This document shows, piece after piece, positions 35,637-44,070 of a stretch of DNA of 64,000 nucleotides. The notes under the pieces are model-generated. The model was not told the origin of the DNA and did not search any database. It saw only the letters and a list, made by a program, of their open reading frames with translations. This DNA comes from Clostridia bacterium (GTDB taxonomy: Bacteria > Bacillota > Clostridia > UBA1381): contig JAGBHE010000065.1 of the NCBI GenBank assembly GCA_017935675.1, forward strand, positions 1 to 64,000. The letters are read 5' to 3'. Within the stretch, counting starts at the first letter, position 1, and each line of letters begins with the position of its first letter. The translations under genes were made by a program, and so were the position numbers.

Positions 35637-36523
35637 TTATGTTCCTCCCGAGCTTGATTTTCTGTTAATGTTGTATTGTTCAGATGTTTGTTTTTGTATT
35701 GAAACGGAGTAATCCCCGTATGTCTTTTAAACAGCATTATGAAATAGCTTGTGTTATCGTAACCTGTACTCCTTGCGACCTCATCGACCGATATTGAAAT
35801 GTTATTCTCAAGCAATGATTTTGCATAATTGATTTTCAAATTTTCAGTATATTCTCTGGGACGACAGTTGAAAGCTTTTTTGAACAATCTGCACATATGT
35901 GTCGGCGATATGTTCAACTGCTGTGCAAGTTTAGAGGCATCATATGGTTTTTCAAGATTGTTTACCAAATAGAACAGAGCCGGATTTAACATATCCTTAT
36001 ATTTGTTGTTTGGCTTTAAAGTGTAGCTTAAATGTTTGTTTATCAAAATAGCATACTCATAAAGCTTAACAGAGCTGTTTACCTCCCAATTTTGGTCTGT
36101 TTCCATATTGGCAATTTCAAGGAACTTATCTACAAAAGGCTGTATATCGTCAATTTTGAATGTCACATTCATATTACGAAACATTTCTTTTCTGAGATAA
36201 CCCGCAAAATTAACCCATAGCGTTATATACACCTCATCACCTACGGCGTGGTATCTTATGCTGCTATCGGGGCCGACAAGCATTGCTACACCGGGTACAA
36301 TATCATATTTTTTATCATCAATATAAAGCATACCCTTTCCGCTGATACACAAGTTGAAAAACGGATTTTCATTATCATGCACATAAACGGGTTGCTGAGG
36401 GCATCCAATCCCGATTGAGTCATAGCTTATTGGGTATAGGTTTGAGTCAAATGAAAAAGGTCGTCCTATATGCAAATGACGTATATCCGGGTTGTTAAGC
36501 GGCGAAAGATATTTCTGTGCCAT
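35633..36523 (-). CDS. AraC family transcriptional regulator (cupin sensor)
   Basis: A 296-residue cytosolic regulator with an N-terminal cupin-like ligand domain (~35-130, with FFNLCISGKGMLYIDDKKYD) and a C-terminal AraC double helix-turn-helix (~190-285: ASKLAQQLNISPTHMCRLFK, then VDEVARSTGYDNTSYFI and FKRHTGITPFQYK). It has the same layout as AraC/RhaS-type sugar sensors. The ATG at 36523 (minus strand) is chosen with AAAGGAGA 7 bases before it; TTG at 36529 is too close. It is translationally coupled to the GH28-like gene and divergent from the GH29-like gene, both likely targets. Confidence 0.9.
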   Translation of the reverse strand: MAQKYLSPLNNPDIRHLHIGRPFSFDSNLYPISYDSIGIGCPQQPVYVHDNENPFFNLCISGKGMLYIDDKKYDIVPGVAMLVGPDSSIRYHAVGDEVYITLWVNFAGYLRKEMFRNMNVTFKIDDIQPFVDKFLEIANMETDQNWEVNSSVKLYEYAILINKHLSYTLKPNNKYKDMLNPALFYLVNNLEKPYDASKLAQQLNISPTHMCRLFKKAFNCRPREYTENLKINYAKSLLENNISISVDEVARSTGYDNTSYFIMLFKRHTGITPFQYKNKHLNNTTLTENQAREEHK

Positions 36524-36555
36524 AAGCAATTCTCCTTTACGATTTATTTAATATA

Positions 36556-36584
36556 ATTATAATTCATAAAACGAGAAATGTCAA
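36556..36584 (-). promoter_or_regulatory. Promoter for the AraC / GH28-like pair
   Basis: On the minus strand TTGACA (36584-36579) and TATAAT (36561-36556) with a 17-base spacer: a full consensus sigma-A promoter about 30 bases before the AraC start. Confidence 0.85.
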
Positions 36585-36638
36585 TAAAAAATTATATACT
36601 TTGTTGAAATAATTGTATTTTTTAGATTTTATTTTTTA

Positions 36639-36667
36639 TTGACACAAATTATAATGGAGAGTATAAT
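36639..36667 (+). promoter_or_regulatory. Promoter for the GH29-like gene
   Basis: TTGACA (36639-36644) and TATAAT (36662-36667) with a 17-base spacer, diverging from the AraC promoter 54 bases away. The transcript would carry the whole repeat block at 36695-36843 as its leader. Confidence 0.85.
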
Positions 36668-36694
36668 TTAAATAGCTATATCATATAAGATTGC

Positions 36695-36843
36695 GGAGGA
36701 AGAAGTTTGGAAAAAGATAAGCGGCGCATCTCACCGCCATCAGCGACTTGAAGTATAACCATATATCGGTGTCGCCTCTATCGGCAATCTGCTTGCATCT
36801 CTTTCTCCAAACGGCGTTGGTGAAAGGAGTTCGGAATATAATA
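36695..36843 (+). repeat. Repeated leader block, copy 1 (directly before a start codon)
   Basis: A block also found at 59431-59578. GTTTGGAAAAAGA (36705) and TCTTTCTCCAAAC (36800-36812) are near-perfect inverted ends of a 108-base core; the shared sequence goes on through GGTGAAAGGAGTTCGGAATATA to the next ATG. From GTTTGG to the ATG is 139 bases in both copies, with about 13 substitutions and no gaps, clustered in the middle. It supplies the AAAGGAG ribosome-binding site of the next gene. It could be a small mobile repeat or a structured RNA leader. Confidence 0.7.
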
Positions 36844-37773
36844 ATGAATAAAGCGGCATGGATGAGCGGGAAATACGGCATAATGGTGCATTATCTGTCA
36901 CATATTGCAAATGCTGAAGGTAAAAAGGAATTATCAGTTGAGGAAATGGCAGACAGATTTGATGTTAAAAGCTTCGCGGACAGTATAGAAAAAATGGGAG
37001 CAAGCTGGGTAATTTTCCCGATTGGGCAGAACACAGGGTATTACTGGTCGGAAAATCCATTTATAGAGGAAAGAATACAAGGAAGATGCACAAAGCGTGA
37101 TTTGATTTTCGATTTGGCGGACGAATTGTATAATAGAGGTATCAAGTTGATTGCGTATTTGCCGGTAGAGGTGGATTTTCAAGAGGAAGATATACGAAAG
37201 GCATTCCGTTGGAATGAGTCGCCGGACAGGAAAGAGTTTATGAAAATATGGACCTCGGTTGTAAGATACTATGCAGAGAAATTAGGCAAGAGATTGAATG
37301 GATGGTGGTTTGATGGAGCCTACGATGCGGCAGAAAAGGATTTTACAGTTACAAAGGATTGGAATAATAAAAGATTTGTTAAGAGCGAGTGGTTTGACGC
37401 GGCCAAGGCGGGGAATTCCGATGCGGTTATATCAATGAATACCGGTGCGGATATTATGGGATATGTATTTGAGGAAGAGGAGTACTTAGGCGGTGAGGTA
37501 AATGATCTTACACATTTTCCGTGGGATTATGAATCAATGGATAAGCAGTGGCATGCTCTTACATATCTTGATTGTTTTTGGATGCTTGCGGAGGGAAATA
37601 CTATGCCCGAGCCAAGATTCACAGATGATGAGCTGTGCGGATATGTTATGGAGTGTTTAAATAAAAAGGGTGCTGTAACGCTTAATATTGGTATAGACGA
37701 AAATGGAATTTTGGCATACAAAACGGTTGAACAGATATGCCGACTGAAAAGTTTTTTAAAGAGCAACAGCTGA
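36844..37773 (+). CDS. GH29-like alpha-L-fucosidase-type protein
   Basis: A 309-residue cytosolic protein resembling the catalytic barrel of GH29 alpha-L-fucosidases: SGKYGIMVHYL near the start, a strand ending GASWVIFPIGQNTGYYW, and LNGWWFDGAYD with the likely nucleophile D157. It is shorter than typical fucosidases (~450 residues) because the C-terminal beta-sandwich is missing. The ATG at 36844 follows AAAGGAG in the repeat block; an in-frame ATG at 36748 reads through that repeat and is rejected. It is divergent from the AraC/GH28-like pair, and may be part of the same regulon. Fucosidase activity is probable but not certain for the short form. Confidence 0.75.
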   Translation: MNKAAWMSGKYGIMVHYLSHIANAEGKKELSVEEMADRFDVKSFADSIEKMGASWVIFPIGQNTGYYWSENPFIEERIQGRCTKRDLIFDLADELYNRGIKLIAYLPVEVDFQEEDIRKAFRWNESPDRKEFMKIWTSVVRYYAEKLGKRLNGWWFDGAYDAAEKDFTVTKDWNNKRFVKSEWFDAAKAGNSDAVISMNTGADIMGYVFEEEEYLGGEVNDLTHFPWDYESMDKQWHALTYLDCFWMLAEGNTMPEPRFTDDELCGYVMECLNKKGAVTLNIGIDENGILAYKTVEQICRLKSFLKSNS

Positions 37774-37904
37774 TATAAGGTCGTTTCTCTTTTTTTGAAT
37801 GAGAGTTTGATTGTTTGGTTTATTGTATATTTATATTTATGATTGAGAAATAAATACAACACCGCAATGTTGTAATATTTGCATTTTTGTTATTATATTT
37901 ATTA

Positions 37905-37933
37905 TTGACAATAACGTTGGCGTAGTATATAAT
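37905..37933 (+). promoter_or_regulatory. Promoter of surface locus B
   Basis: TTGACA (37905-37910) and TATAAT (37928-37933), 17-base spacer, fully consensus. It leaves a leader of about 125 bases before the ATG at 38066. The rest of the 292-base gap is AT-rich with no clear structure. Confidence 0.85.
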
Positions 37934-38065
37934 TAATATATAAACAAGTAGTATTTTTTTGCTTTATTATGTGCAATTTTACTAAATCATTAAAAAACAA
38001 ATTGTGACATATGCTGTAAACACATACCGAAGTTTAAGTATTTGTTGCTTGAGAGGAGTCTGAAT

Positions 38066-40534
38066 ATGGATGTAAGGAAAATATTTACCTCATTGATGGC
38101 AGGAGTGATGTGTGCCACTATGATTACTGTAGTAAATGCGGAAAATTCGGCAGCTATTTGGAATGCGGAATTTGATGGGAATGACGACATGAGCTCTTGG
38201 ACAAAGTACACAACTTCCGATGCGGTTGATACAAAAGCTTTTGATTTCAGTTCGCTTGTTGCAGACGGAACAATCACAGTAGGAACCAAGTCATTAAGCT
38301 ACGGAAGAATGGGATTTGAGTTTGCAGATAGCTTAGATGTTTCGGGCCTGTCAAATATTTGCTGGGAAACACGTTTTCAGTTTACGGACAAGGTTGCATC
38401 AAATGATAATAAAATGTTTATGCTGAATGACAACGGTGTGCTTGTATCACAGCTCGACGGCAAGCTGTATTACGGCGGTGAATACGGTAATGAGGATACC
38501 ATGACTGCGACGAATTTTGAGATGAAAGCCGGAGTATGGTACACACTGCTTGTCACAATGAACTTTACGGATGATTCATACAAAATTGCAATCGCCGGCG
38601 ATAACGGTGATAACTACGAAGGTGATTTCGTAAGCTTTTCGGGCGGCAGTGACCTTGAGGCGATTGATTATATCAAGCTGCCAAGACAGCGAACATCGGG
38701 GCTTGTTACAGTATATGATTATGTAAGAATATGGGATGAAGATAAAAACTTCTCTGTTAATGTTTCTTATGGTGATGATAACAAAAAGCTTGATTTGGCA
38801 AAGGATGTTGCAACAGAGTTTGATTGTAAAATAAGCTTTACCGAGCCTGTAGAGGAAAGCGATTTGGCGGGAATCGAAATTGATAATGACGGAGTGCTTG
38901 AGCTATCGGAATTATCAAGTGATGGAAAAATTGCACAATACCATGTGTCGGGACTTGATTACGAGACCGAATACACTTTGGTTGTTCCGGCGATAGGAAA
39001 CAACCCCGAAAAGACGGTTACATTTATAACCGAAGAATATATTCCGCCGGAGATAAATGTAGTTTACGGCATTGACGATGCGGATTTGGATGGTGCGGTA
39101 GATGTAAGTAAATCTGCGGTGTTCAAGGTGTTGTTTGCGCTTCCTGTAAGTGAGGATGATACACAAGAAATTACAATAGATAATGGTGCAGCACTTAAAG
39201 ACATAGAGCTTTCAGCTGATGGAAAAACAGTTACAATGACAGCTGATGGTCTGGCAGGCTACACAAAATATACAATAACTGTTCCTGAGCTTGCAGGAAA
39301 TGCCGGAAAGAAAGTAAGCTTTACAACGGTGGATGATATTTCCTACATATTAAAGCTTGACTTTGAGGGTAATGATAACACTTCGGGATTTGTATGGACA
39401 CCGAATCGTGATACAACAAATCCAAAGGATTTAAGTTCAAAAATATCAAACGGAACACTAAAAGTTGACCGAAACGATATGGGAAGCCAGCAGCTTACCC
39501 TATCATTTAACAATCCTATAGATGCTGCGAGCCGTGAGAATATGTATTTTGAAACCAGAGTAAGATACAAGATGGTTTCACCGAGCGGGGATGGTCTCTT
39601 GGCATCGGATTTGCCGATATTTAATGTTTTCGGTACAACAACAAACTATCAGGAAACAGTATATGCAAAACATGGTAAGCTTGCATATGGCGGCACAAAC
39701 CTTAATACAACAATTGCAGATACAGATTATGAAATAAAGGATAATGAATGGTACACAGTAAGATTACATCTTAATAATGTAACGAAAAAATTCGGGGTAA
39801 GCATTTCGGATGATTATGGTAATGTATTTGATGGCATCAGTGAGTTAAGCAATGAGGTTCAAACATCATATGGACTTTCAAATGATACAATCTATCATGT
39901 TATATTCGGATATACAGCACAGGTTAATGTTGAGGTTGACTATCTCAGAATTTGGGATACGGATGTAAGAGTATCGTCAACCAATATTCAAAACGGTGAT
40001 GAGAATGTATCAAACGATTCCGATTTTGTTATTGAGTTTTCAAAGGATATTAACGCAAACTCTTTAGAGGGTATTTCAGTAAATGACTCGGACGGAAATA
40101 TTGTTCCGATAGATATAGTAGCTGATACTCGTAAGGTGGTTTTATGTTTCACAGCAGGTTTGAGATATGACGAGGACTACACGGTAACAATTCCGGTATC
40201 TGTAACAGATACAGAGGGAAAGAATATGAATGAAACAATAATTTCATTCAGTACAGAGTCTAAACCGTTATTAATCCGAAATCATGGAGTCGAAATCAGC
40301 GGTACAACAGCAAGAGCTCAAGTGACCGCCGTGAATACAACCAAGAACGATAAAAAGGTATGTATCGTAATGGTTGTATATGATAAAGACGGAAATGTTA
40401 TAATGATGAAGAATATAAGCGAAAATGTTTCAGCAGCATCGGAAAAAGAAATCTATGCAGCTTGCATGGTTGAAAATCCGGAAGAGGCGACTGTAAAAGC
40501 TTATGTATGGGACGGAAAAGCAATCGCAGAATGA
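38066..40534 (+). CDS. Secreted LamG-like / Ig-like surface protein
   Basis: An 822-residue secreted protein beginning with a signal peptide that ends near VNAEN. Two jelly-roll (LamG-like) domains open with WNAEFDGNDDMSSW (~30) and LKLDFEGNDNTSGF (~430) and contain AGVWYTLLVTMNF and NEWYTVRLHLNN. Three SbsA-like Ig domains occur (two in tandem at ~230-425, one at ~640-740), each ending in a TVTF.T or SFST strand. The C-terminal module ends YVWDGKAIAE, like the other LamG proteins here. It is likely a glycan-binding component. GAGAGGAG precedes the ATG. It opens the six-gene locus B with a strong promoter upstream; the next gene begins 25 bases on. Confidence 0.8.
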   Translation: MDVRKIFTSLMAGVMCATMITVVNAENSAAIWNAEFDGNDDMSSWTKYTTSDAVDTKAFDFSSLVADGTITVGTKSLSYGRMGFEFADSLDVSGLSNICWETRFQFTDKVASNDNKMFMLNDNGVLVSQLDGKLYYGGEYGNEDTMTATNFEMKAGVWYTLLVTMNFTDDSYKIAIAGDNGDNYEGDFVSFSGGSDLEAIDYIKLPRQRTSGLVTVYDYVRIWDEDKNFSVNVSYGDDNKKLDLAKDVATEFDCKISFTEPVEESDLAGIEIDNDGVLELSELSSDGKIAQYHVSGLDYETEYTLVVPAIGNNPEKTVTFITEEYIPPEINVVYGIDDADLDGAVDVSKSAVFKVLFALPVSEDDTQEITIDNGAALKDIELSADGKTVTMTADGLAGYTKYTITVPELAGNAGKKVSFTTVDDISYILKLDFEGNDNTSGFVWTPNRDTTNPKDLSSKISNGTLKVDRNDMGSQQLTLSFNNPIDAASRENMYFETRVRYKMVSPSGDGLLASDLPIFNVFGTTTNYQETVYAKHGKLAYGGTNLNTTIADTDYEIKDNEWYTVRLHLNNVTKKFGVSISDDYGNVFDGISELSNEVQTSYGLSNDTIYHVIFGYTAQVNVEVDYLRIWDTDVRVSSTNIQNGDENVSNDSDFVIEFSKDINANSLEGISVNDSDGNIVPIDIVADTRKVVLCFTAGLRYDEDYTVTIPVSVTDTEGKNMNETIISFSTESKPLLIRNHGVEISGTTARAQVTAVNTTKNDKKVCIVMVVYDKDGNVIMMKNISENVSAASEKEIYAACMVENPEEATVKAYVWDGKAIAE

Positions 40535-40559
40535 TTTTAATATCAGATAGGAATTGATT

Positions 40560-43500
40560 ATGAAAAAGCTATTGATTACACTCATGGCAGCTGCAATGCT
40601 TGCACCTGCCGTTTCGATACAAAATAATGCTGTTCTTGCAGAAACTGAAATAGCAACTTCGTCAGTTGATGTGTTTAAAAACATCAAATCAGAAGAAGTA
40701 AAAAAAGTAATGGCAAATACTGTAATGATTCAGCCGGGTGCAGAATATGGCATCGTATATGGTAAAAAAGAAAAAGTATCTGATGATGACAATAATGTGG
40801 TATATGTGGATGAAAAAAACATATATGCTCCTACATCTTTTATGGAGAAAGCGTTCCCGCAGCAGAATGTGGGATCTGATGCTTATGTTAATGTACAGGA
40901 TTTCGTGTCACACAATGGCATGGAGATGAAGCAAATCGGCGAAACAATATATATTTATAAGAACTTTACAATGCCGTCAAAGCTGCCGTCAATTACCGAT
41001 AGATTATTTGGTGTTTATGTTGCAAACGATGGTAATGGCAGTGGTAGTATAAATTCTCCGGTATCCGATATTATAAAGGCTCGCGGTATCGTTATGCAGT
41101 TGGAAAGACAGGTAGGCTTGCTGTACGGCGGAATAGAAATTTATTTGCGGGGTGGAATTTACACTGTAAAGGATACTATACAATTCACAAAAGAAATGAG
41201 CGGACTTGAGGATTCGCCGGTTATATATAAGGCATATAACGGCGAAAAGGTGTCCTTTAACGGCGGTATAAGCATTAAAGGCTCTGAATTCAAGGATGTT
41301 GATGATCCGACAGTGGCGAAAATGCTTCCGGATGCATCAAAGTTAGTATATGCTGATGTTACACAGAAGCTTACAGGCTTTAATATGTCTTTTAAGGCTG
41401 CCGACCCTGCTTCCTGGAATGTAAACTATCAGGACAATAATCTGACGGTTTGCAGATGGCCAAACAAGAGCTTTGCTCTCACAAATGAGGTTCTTGAAGA
41501 GGATAAGGCCAACTGGAGAACAAAGGGATTCAGATTCGTAGTAGACGATACTCGCATGAGGAATTGGGCGAATGAAGACGACCCGAGAATATTCGGATAC
41601 TTTGCTGTGCGTTGGGCAGGTGAGTTCAGAAAGATAATTGATGTCAGAATGTCAGACCTTTCAATTGCTTCGGACAGAGGTGCTGAATACGGAATTCTTG
41701 CGGGTAAGGAATACTATGTATATAATATGCTTTGTGAGTTGGATTCCGGAGGAGAGTTCTTCTTTGATAAAAAGACAAACAGAATATACCTTTATCCTGT
41801 AGAAGGTGATAAGAACGATAAAGACTTCTTAAACAACTATGTTCAGTTTGCACTTTTATCGAACAATATGATAACAATGCAAGGCTGTGAAAATATAGTC
41901 TTTGATGGTATTACATTTGAGAATACCCTTTACAGAGTAATAGATATGGACGATAACTGTCGTAATATTACCATAAAAGGTTGTACCTTTAAGAATGTTT
42001 CGGATGGCATATTGGAGCGAGGCTTCAATAATACAATTACAGGTTGTGATTTTTATTCAATTACAGCTAATCCTATAACATTGCGCGGCGGTGACCGACA
42101 AACTCTTACCCCGTCAAACAGCGTAGTTCGTAATTGTTTTTTCAAGGACTTTAATACAATACAAAGAACAAACTGCGGTGCAATCAGATTTGAGGGTGTG
42201 GGCGAGATTGTAAGCCACAACGAAATCGTAGGCGGACCGCATACGGCTATCGGTATGAGCGGTAATGATAATATTTGCGAGTACAATGAGTTTTATGATA
42301 ACCTTCAGGACGAAGCGGAGGACGCAGGTGTTATATATGGCGGAAGAAATATCTGTGATCAGAATACAGTTATAAGAAACAATTACTTCCATGATATACC
42401 ATCATCAATGGGTGTTATCTATTACGATGATACCTTGTCAAATCATCATGCATATTCAAATGTATTCATAAACACCGGAAGTACAATGATTATTCATGGC
42501 GGCGTGCGCAATACCATGAGGGACAGCTTGGCAATAAACGGCAAAAGCATCGGAGCAAGAGTTGTTCCGGACGGTAATGCTGCAAGATTCTGGAACAGCT
42601 CGACAAACACAAGCTTTTCGGCAAATACATTCTTGTGGCGGCTTAATGATTATCCGTATAAATCTGAACCGTGGCAGAAATATAAAGACATTTTTGCATA
42701 CATAGATGCGCATAATGACATGGAAATCGTTCCGCCTTTCGACTGCGAATTTACGGGTAACACATTTGTTAATCTTGCAGATACATCCAAGACAACAGAA
42801 GGTATAGAGGCAATAGGAGCGAATGTTGCACCGTATGTAACAATTAAAGACAACAAGGTTATTTCAAAGGAAGAAGCAAAGGATTTTGTAATACCTGAAA
42901 AATTCCAAGAAATAATTGACAATTCGGGTATATATATTGATGAAGACAGAAAAACACTTAATCGTTTGGGTCATTTCAATCTTATTTCTCCAAGCAACAG
43001 AGCTGAAAACATAGAAGGCTCAGAGGTTGTATTTGAATGGACAAAGGCTGATAATGCGACTAAATATCTGTTTACTTTATCTACCGATGCAGAGTTTAAA
43101 AACATTATTTCAAATAAATATGTTGAAACTAACAGCGTAACCATAAACAGATTAAATTATAATAAAACAAGATATTTCTGGAAGGTTACAGCGATTCCAA
43201 ACGACACAAACTCAATGCTTGATAAAGCACCGGTTAGCTCGAATCAGGAGTATTTCAGCTTCACAACCAAGGATAAAGAGCTTATTAATAAAGAAAAGAT
43301 GAATGATATGATTCAGCTTTGTAAGAATCGTGCCGAAACTGTTGTGGAGGGAGATAATCCGGGTGACTACAAGCATGGCGTAAGGGAAGAAATGAATGAG
43401 CTTATTGAGACATACGAGAACCGTACCAACAGTGCAGGTATAACCCAGAGAGATTTGACCAAAATGGTAGGCGAACTGTCAAGTCAGTTTGATATTCTTG

Positions 43501-44057
43501 CGGCAAAGAAAATTCCGGAATATGTGAATATGTATAAGCTTGTATCGGGCGGATACTGGAGCATCACTCCAAACCAGTACACTATTGAACCGGGTAAACT
43601 TACTCATTCAAGTAAGTCGAACTCAACCTTTGGTACTGCGGAAAGAATACCGACACATCAGATTATGAAGTTTAAGGCTAAGGCAGATAATATCGGCAGC
43701 GGATTCATCGGATACGGAATAAGAGCACAGGCAAGCCCTACTGCAGTTGCATGGAACGGAAACAGCCAGTATATCGTAATTATCAAGGAAAAGACAATTG
43801 AGTTCCAGAAATTCGGCAGCGGTAACAGTGTATTTATTGAGTATCCTAACGATTGCATATTCTCGGGACAGACTCATGAAATTGAATATTCGGCACTTAA
43901 TAATGATAACGGAAGCGTTGATGTAACATTTAAGGTTGACGGCAAAACAATAGTTGAGTACAACGACCATGATGAACCGATTATGCCTGCGGGATTCTTT
44001 GAGGTTTATGCTACGGAGCGTGACTGCACGATCGAGCTTACCGCAGATCCGGAATAA
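40560..44057 (+). CDS. Secreted beta-helix protein with Fn3-like domain
   Basis: An 1165-residue secreted protein. After the signal peptide (ending VLAE), residues ~35-140 resemble the copper amine oxidase-like stalk. A right-handed beta-helix covers ~150-760, opening with FGVYVANDGNGSGSINSP and containing LTVCRWPNKSF, NGGPHTAI-type text (VGGPHTAIGMSGNDN) and AGVIYGGRN. An Fn3-like domain lies at ~805-900 (NATKYLFTLSTD), then a helical segment and a C-terminal jelly-roll (~990-1165). The helix region is homologous to that of the 48775 protein and more distantly to 19678. It is probably a polysaccharide-cleaving enzyme; the family number is not certain. ATG 40560 follows ATAGGA; TTG 40554 is too near it. 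Confidence 0.82.
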   Translation: MKKLLITLMAAAMLAPAVSIQNNAVLAETEIATSSVDVFKNIKSEEVKKVMANTVMIQPGAEYGIVYGKKEKVSDDDNNVVYVDEKNIYAPTSFMEKAFPQQNVGSDAYVNVQDFVSHNGMEMKQIGETIYIYKNFTMPSKLPSITDRLFGVYVANDGNGSGSINSPVSDIIKARGIVMQLERQVGLLYGGIEIYLRGGIYTVKDTIQFTKEMSGLEDSPVIYKAYNGEKVSFNGGISIKGSEFKDVDDPTVAKMLPDASKLVYADVTQKLTGFNMSFKAADPASWNVNYQDNNLTVCRWPNKSFALTNEVLEEDKANWRTKGFRFVVDDTRMRNWANEDDPRIFGYFAVRWAGEFRKIIDVRMSDLSIASDRGAEYGILAGKEYYVYNMLCELDSGGEFFFDKKTNRIYLYPVEGDKNDKDFLNNYVQFALLSNNMITMQGCENIVFDGITFENTLYRVIDMDDNCRNITIKGCTFKNVSDGILERGFNNTITGCDFYSITANPITLRGGDRQTLTPSNSVVRNCFFKDFNTIQRTNCGAIRFEGVGEIVSHNEIVGGPHTAIGMSGNDNICEYNEFYDNLQDEAEDAGVIYGGRNICDQNTVIRNNYFHDIPSSMGVIYYDDTLSNHHAYSNVFINTGSTMIIHGGVRNTMRDSLAINGKSIGARVVPDGNAARFWNSSTNTSFSANTFLWRLNDYPYKSEPWQKYKDIFAYIDAHNDMEIVPPFDCEFTGNTFVNLADTSKTTEGIEAIGANVAPYVTIKDNKVISKEEAKDFVIPEKFQEIIDNSGIYIDEDRKTLNRLGHFNLISPSNRAENIEGSEVVFEWTKADNATKYLFTLSTDAEFKNIISNKYVETNSVTINRLNYNKTRYFWKVTAIPNDTNSMLDKAPVSSNQEYFSFTTKDKELINKEKMNDMIQLCKNRAETVVEGDNPGDYKHGVREEMNELIETYENRTNSAGITQRDLTKMVGELSSQFDILAAKKIPEYVNMYKLVSGGYWSITPNQYTIEPGKLTHSSKSNSTFGTAERIPTHQIMKFKAKADNIGSGFIGYGIRAQASPTAVAWNGNSQYIVIIKEKTIEFQKFGSGNSVFIEYPNDCIFSGQTHEIEYSALNNDNGSVDVTFKVDGKTIVEYNDHDEPIMPAGFFEVYATERDCTIELTADPE

Positions 44058-44070
44058 TGGAGGAAATAGA

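Noticed and set aside
36748..36843. In-frame upstream extension (MKYNHISVSPLSAICL...) of the GH29-like gene, with a look-alike before the permease at 59483
   Set aside because: It is a translation of the repeated block; the two downstream proteins are unrelated, each has AAAGGAG before its own ATG, and substitutions between copies do not favour the frame.
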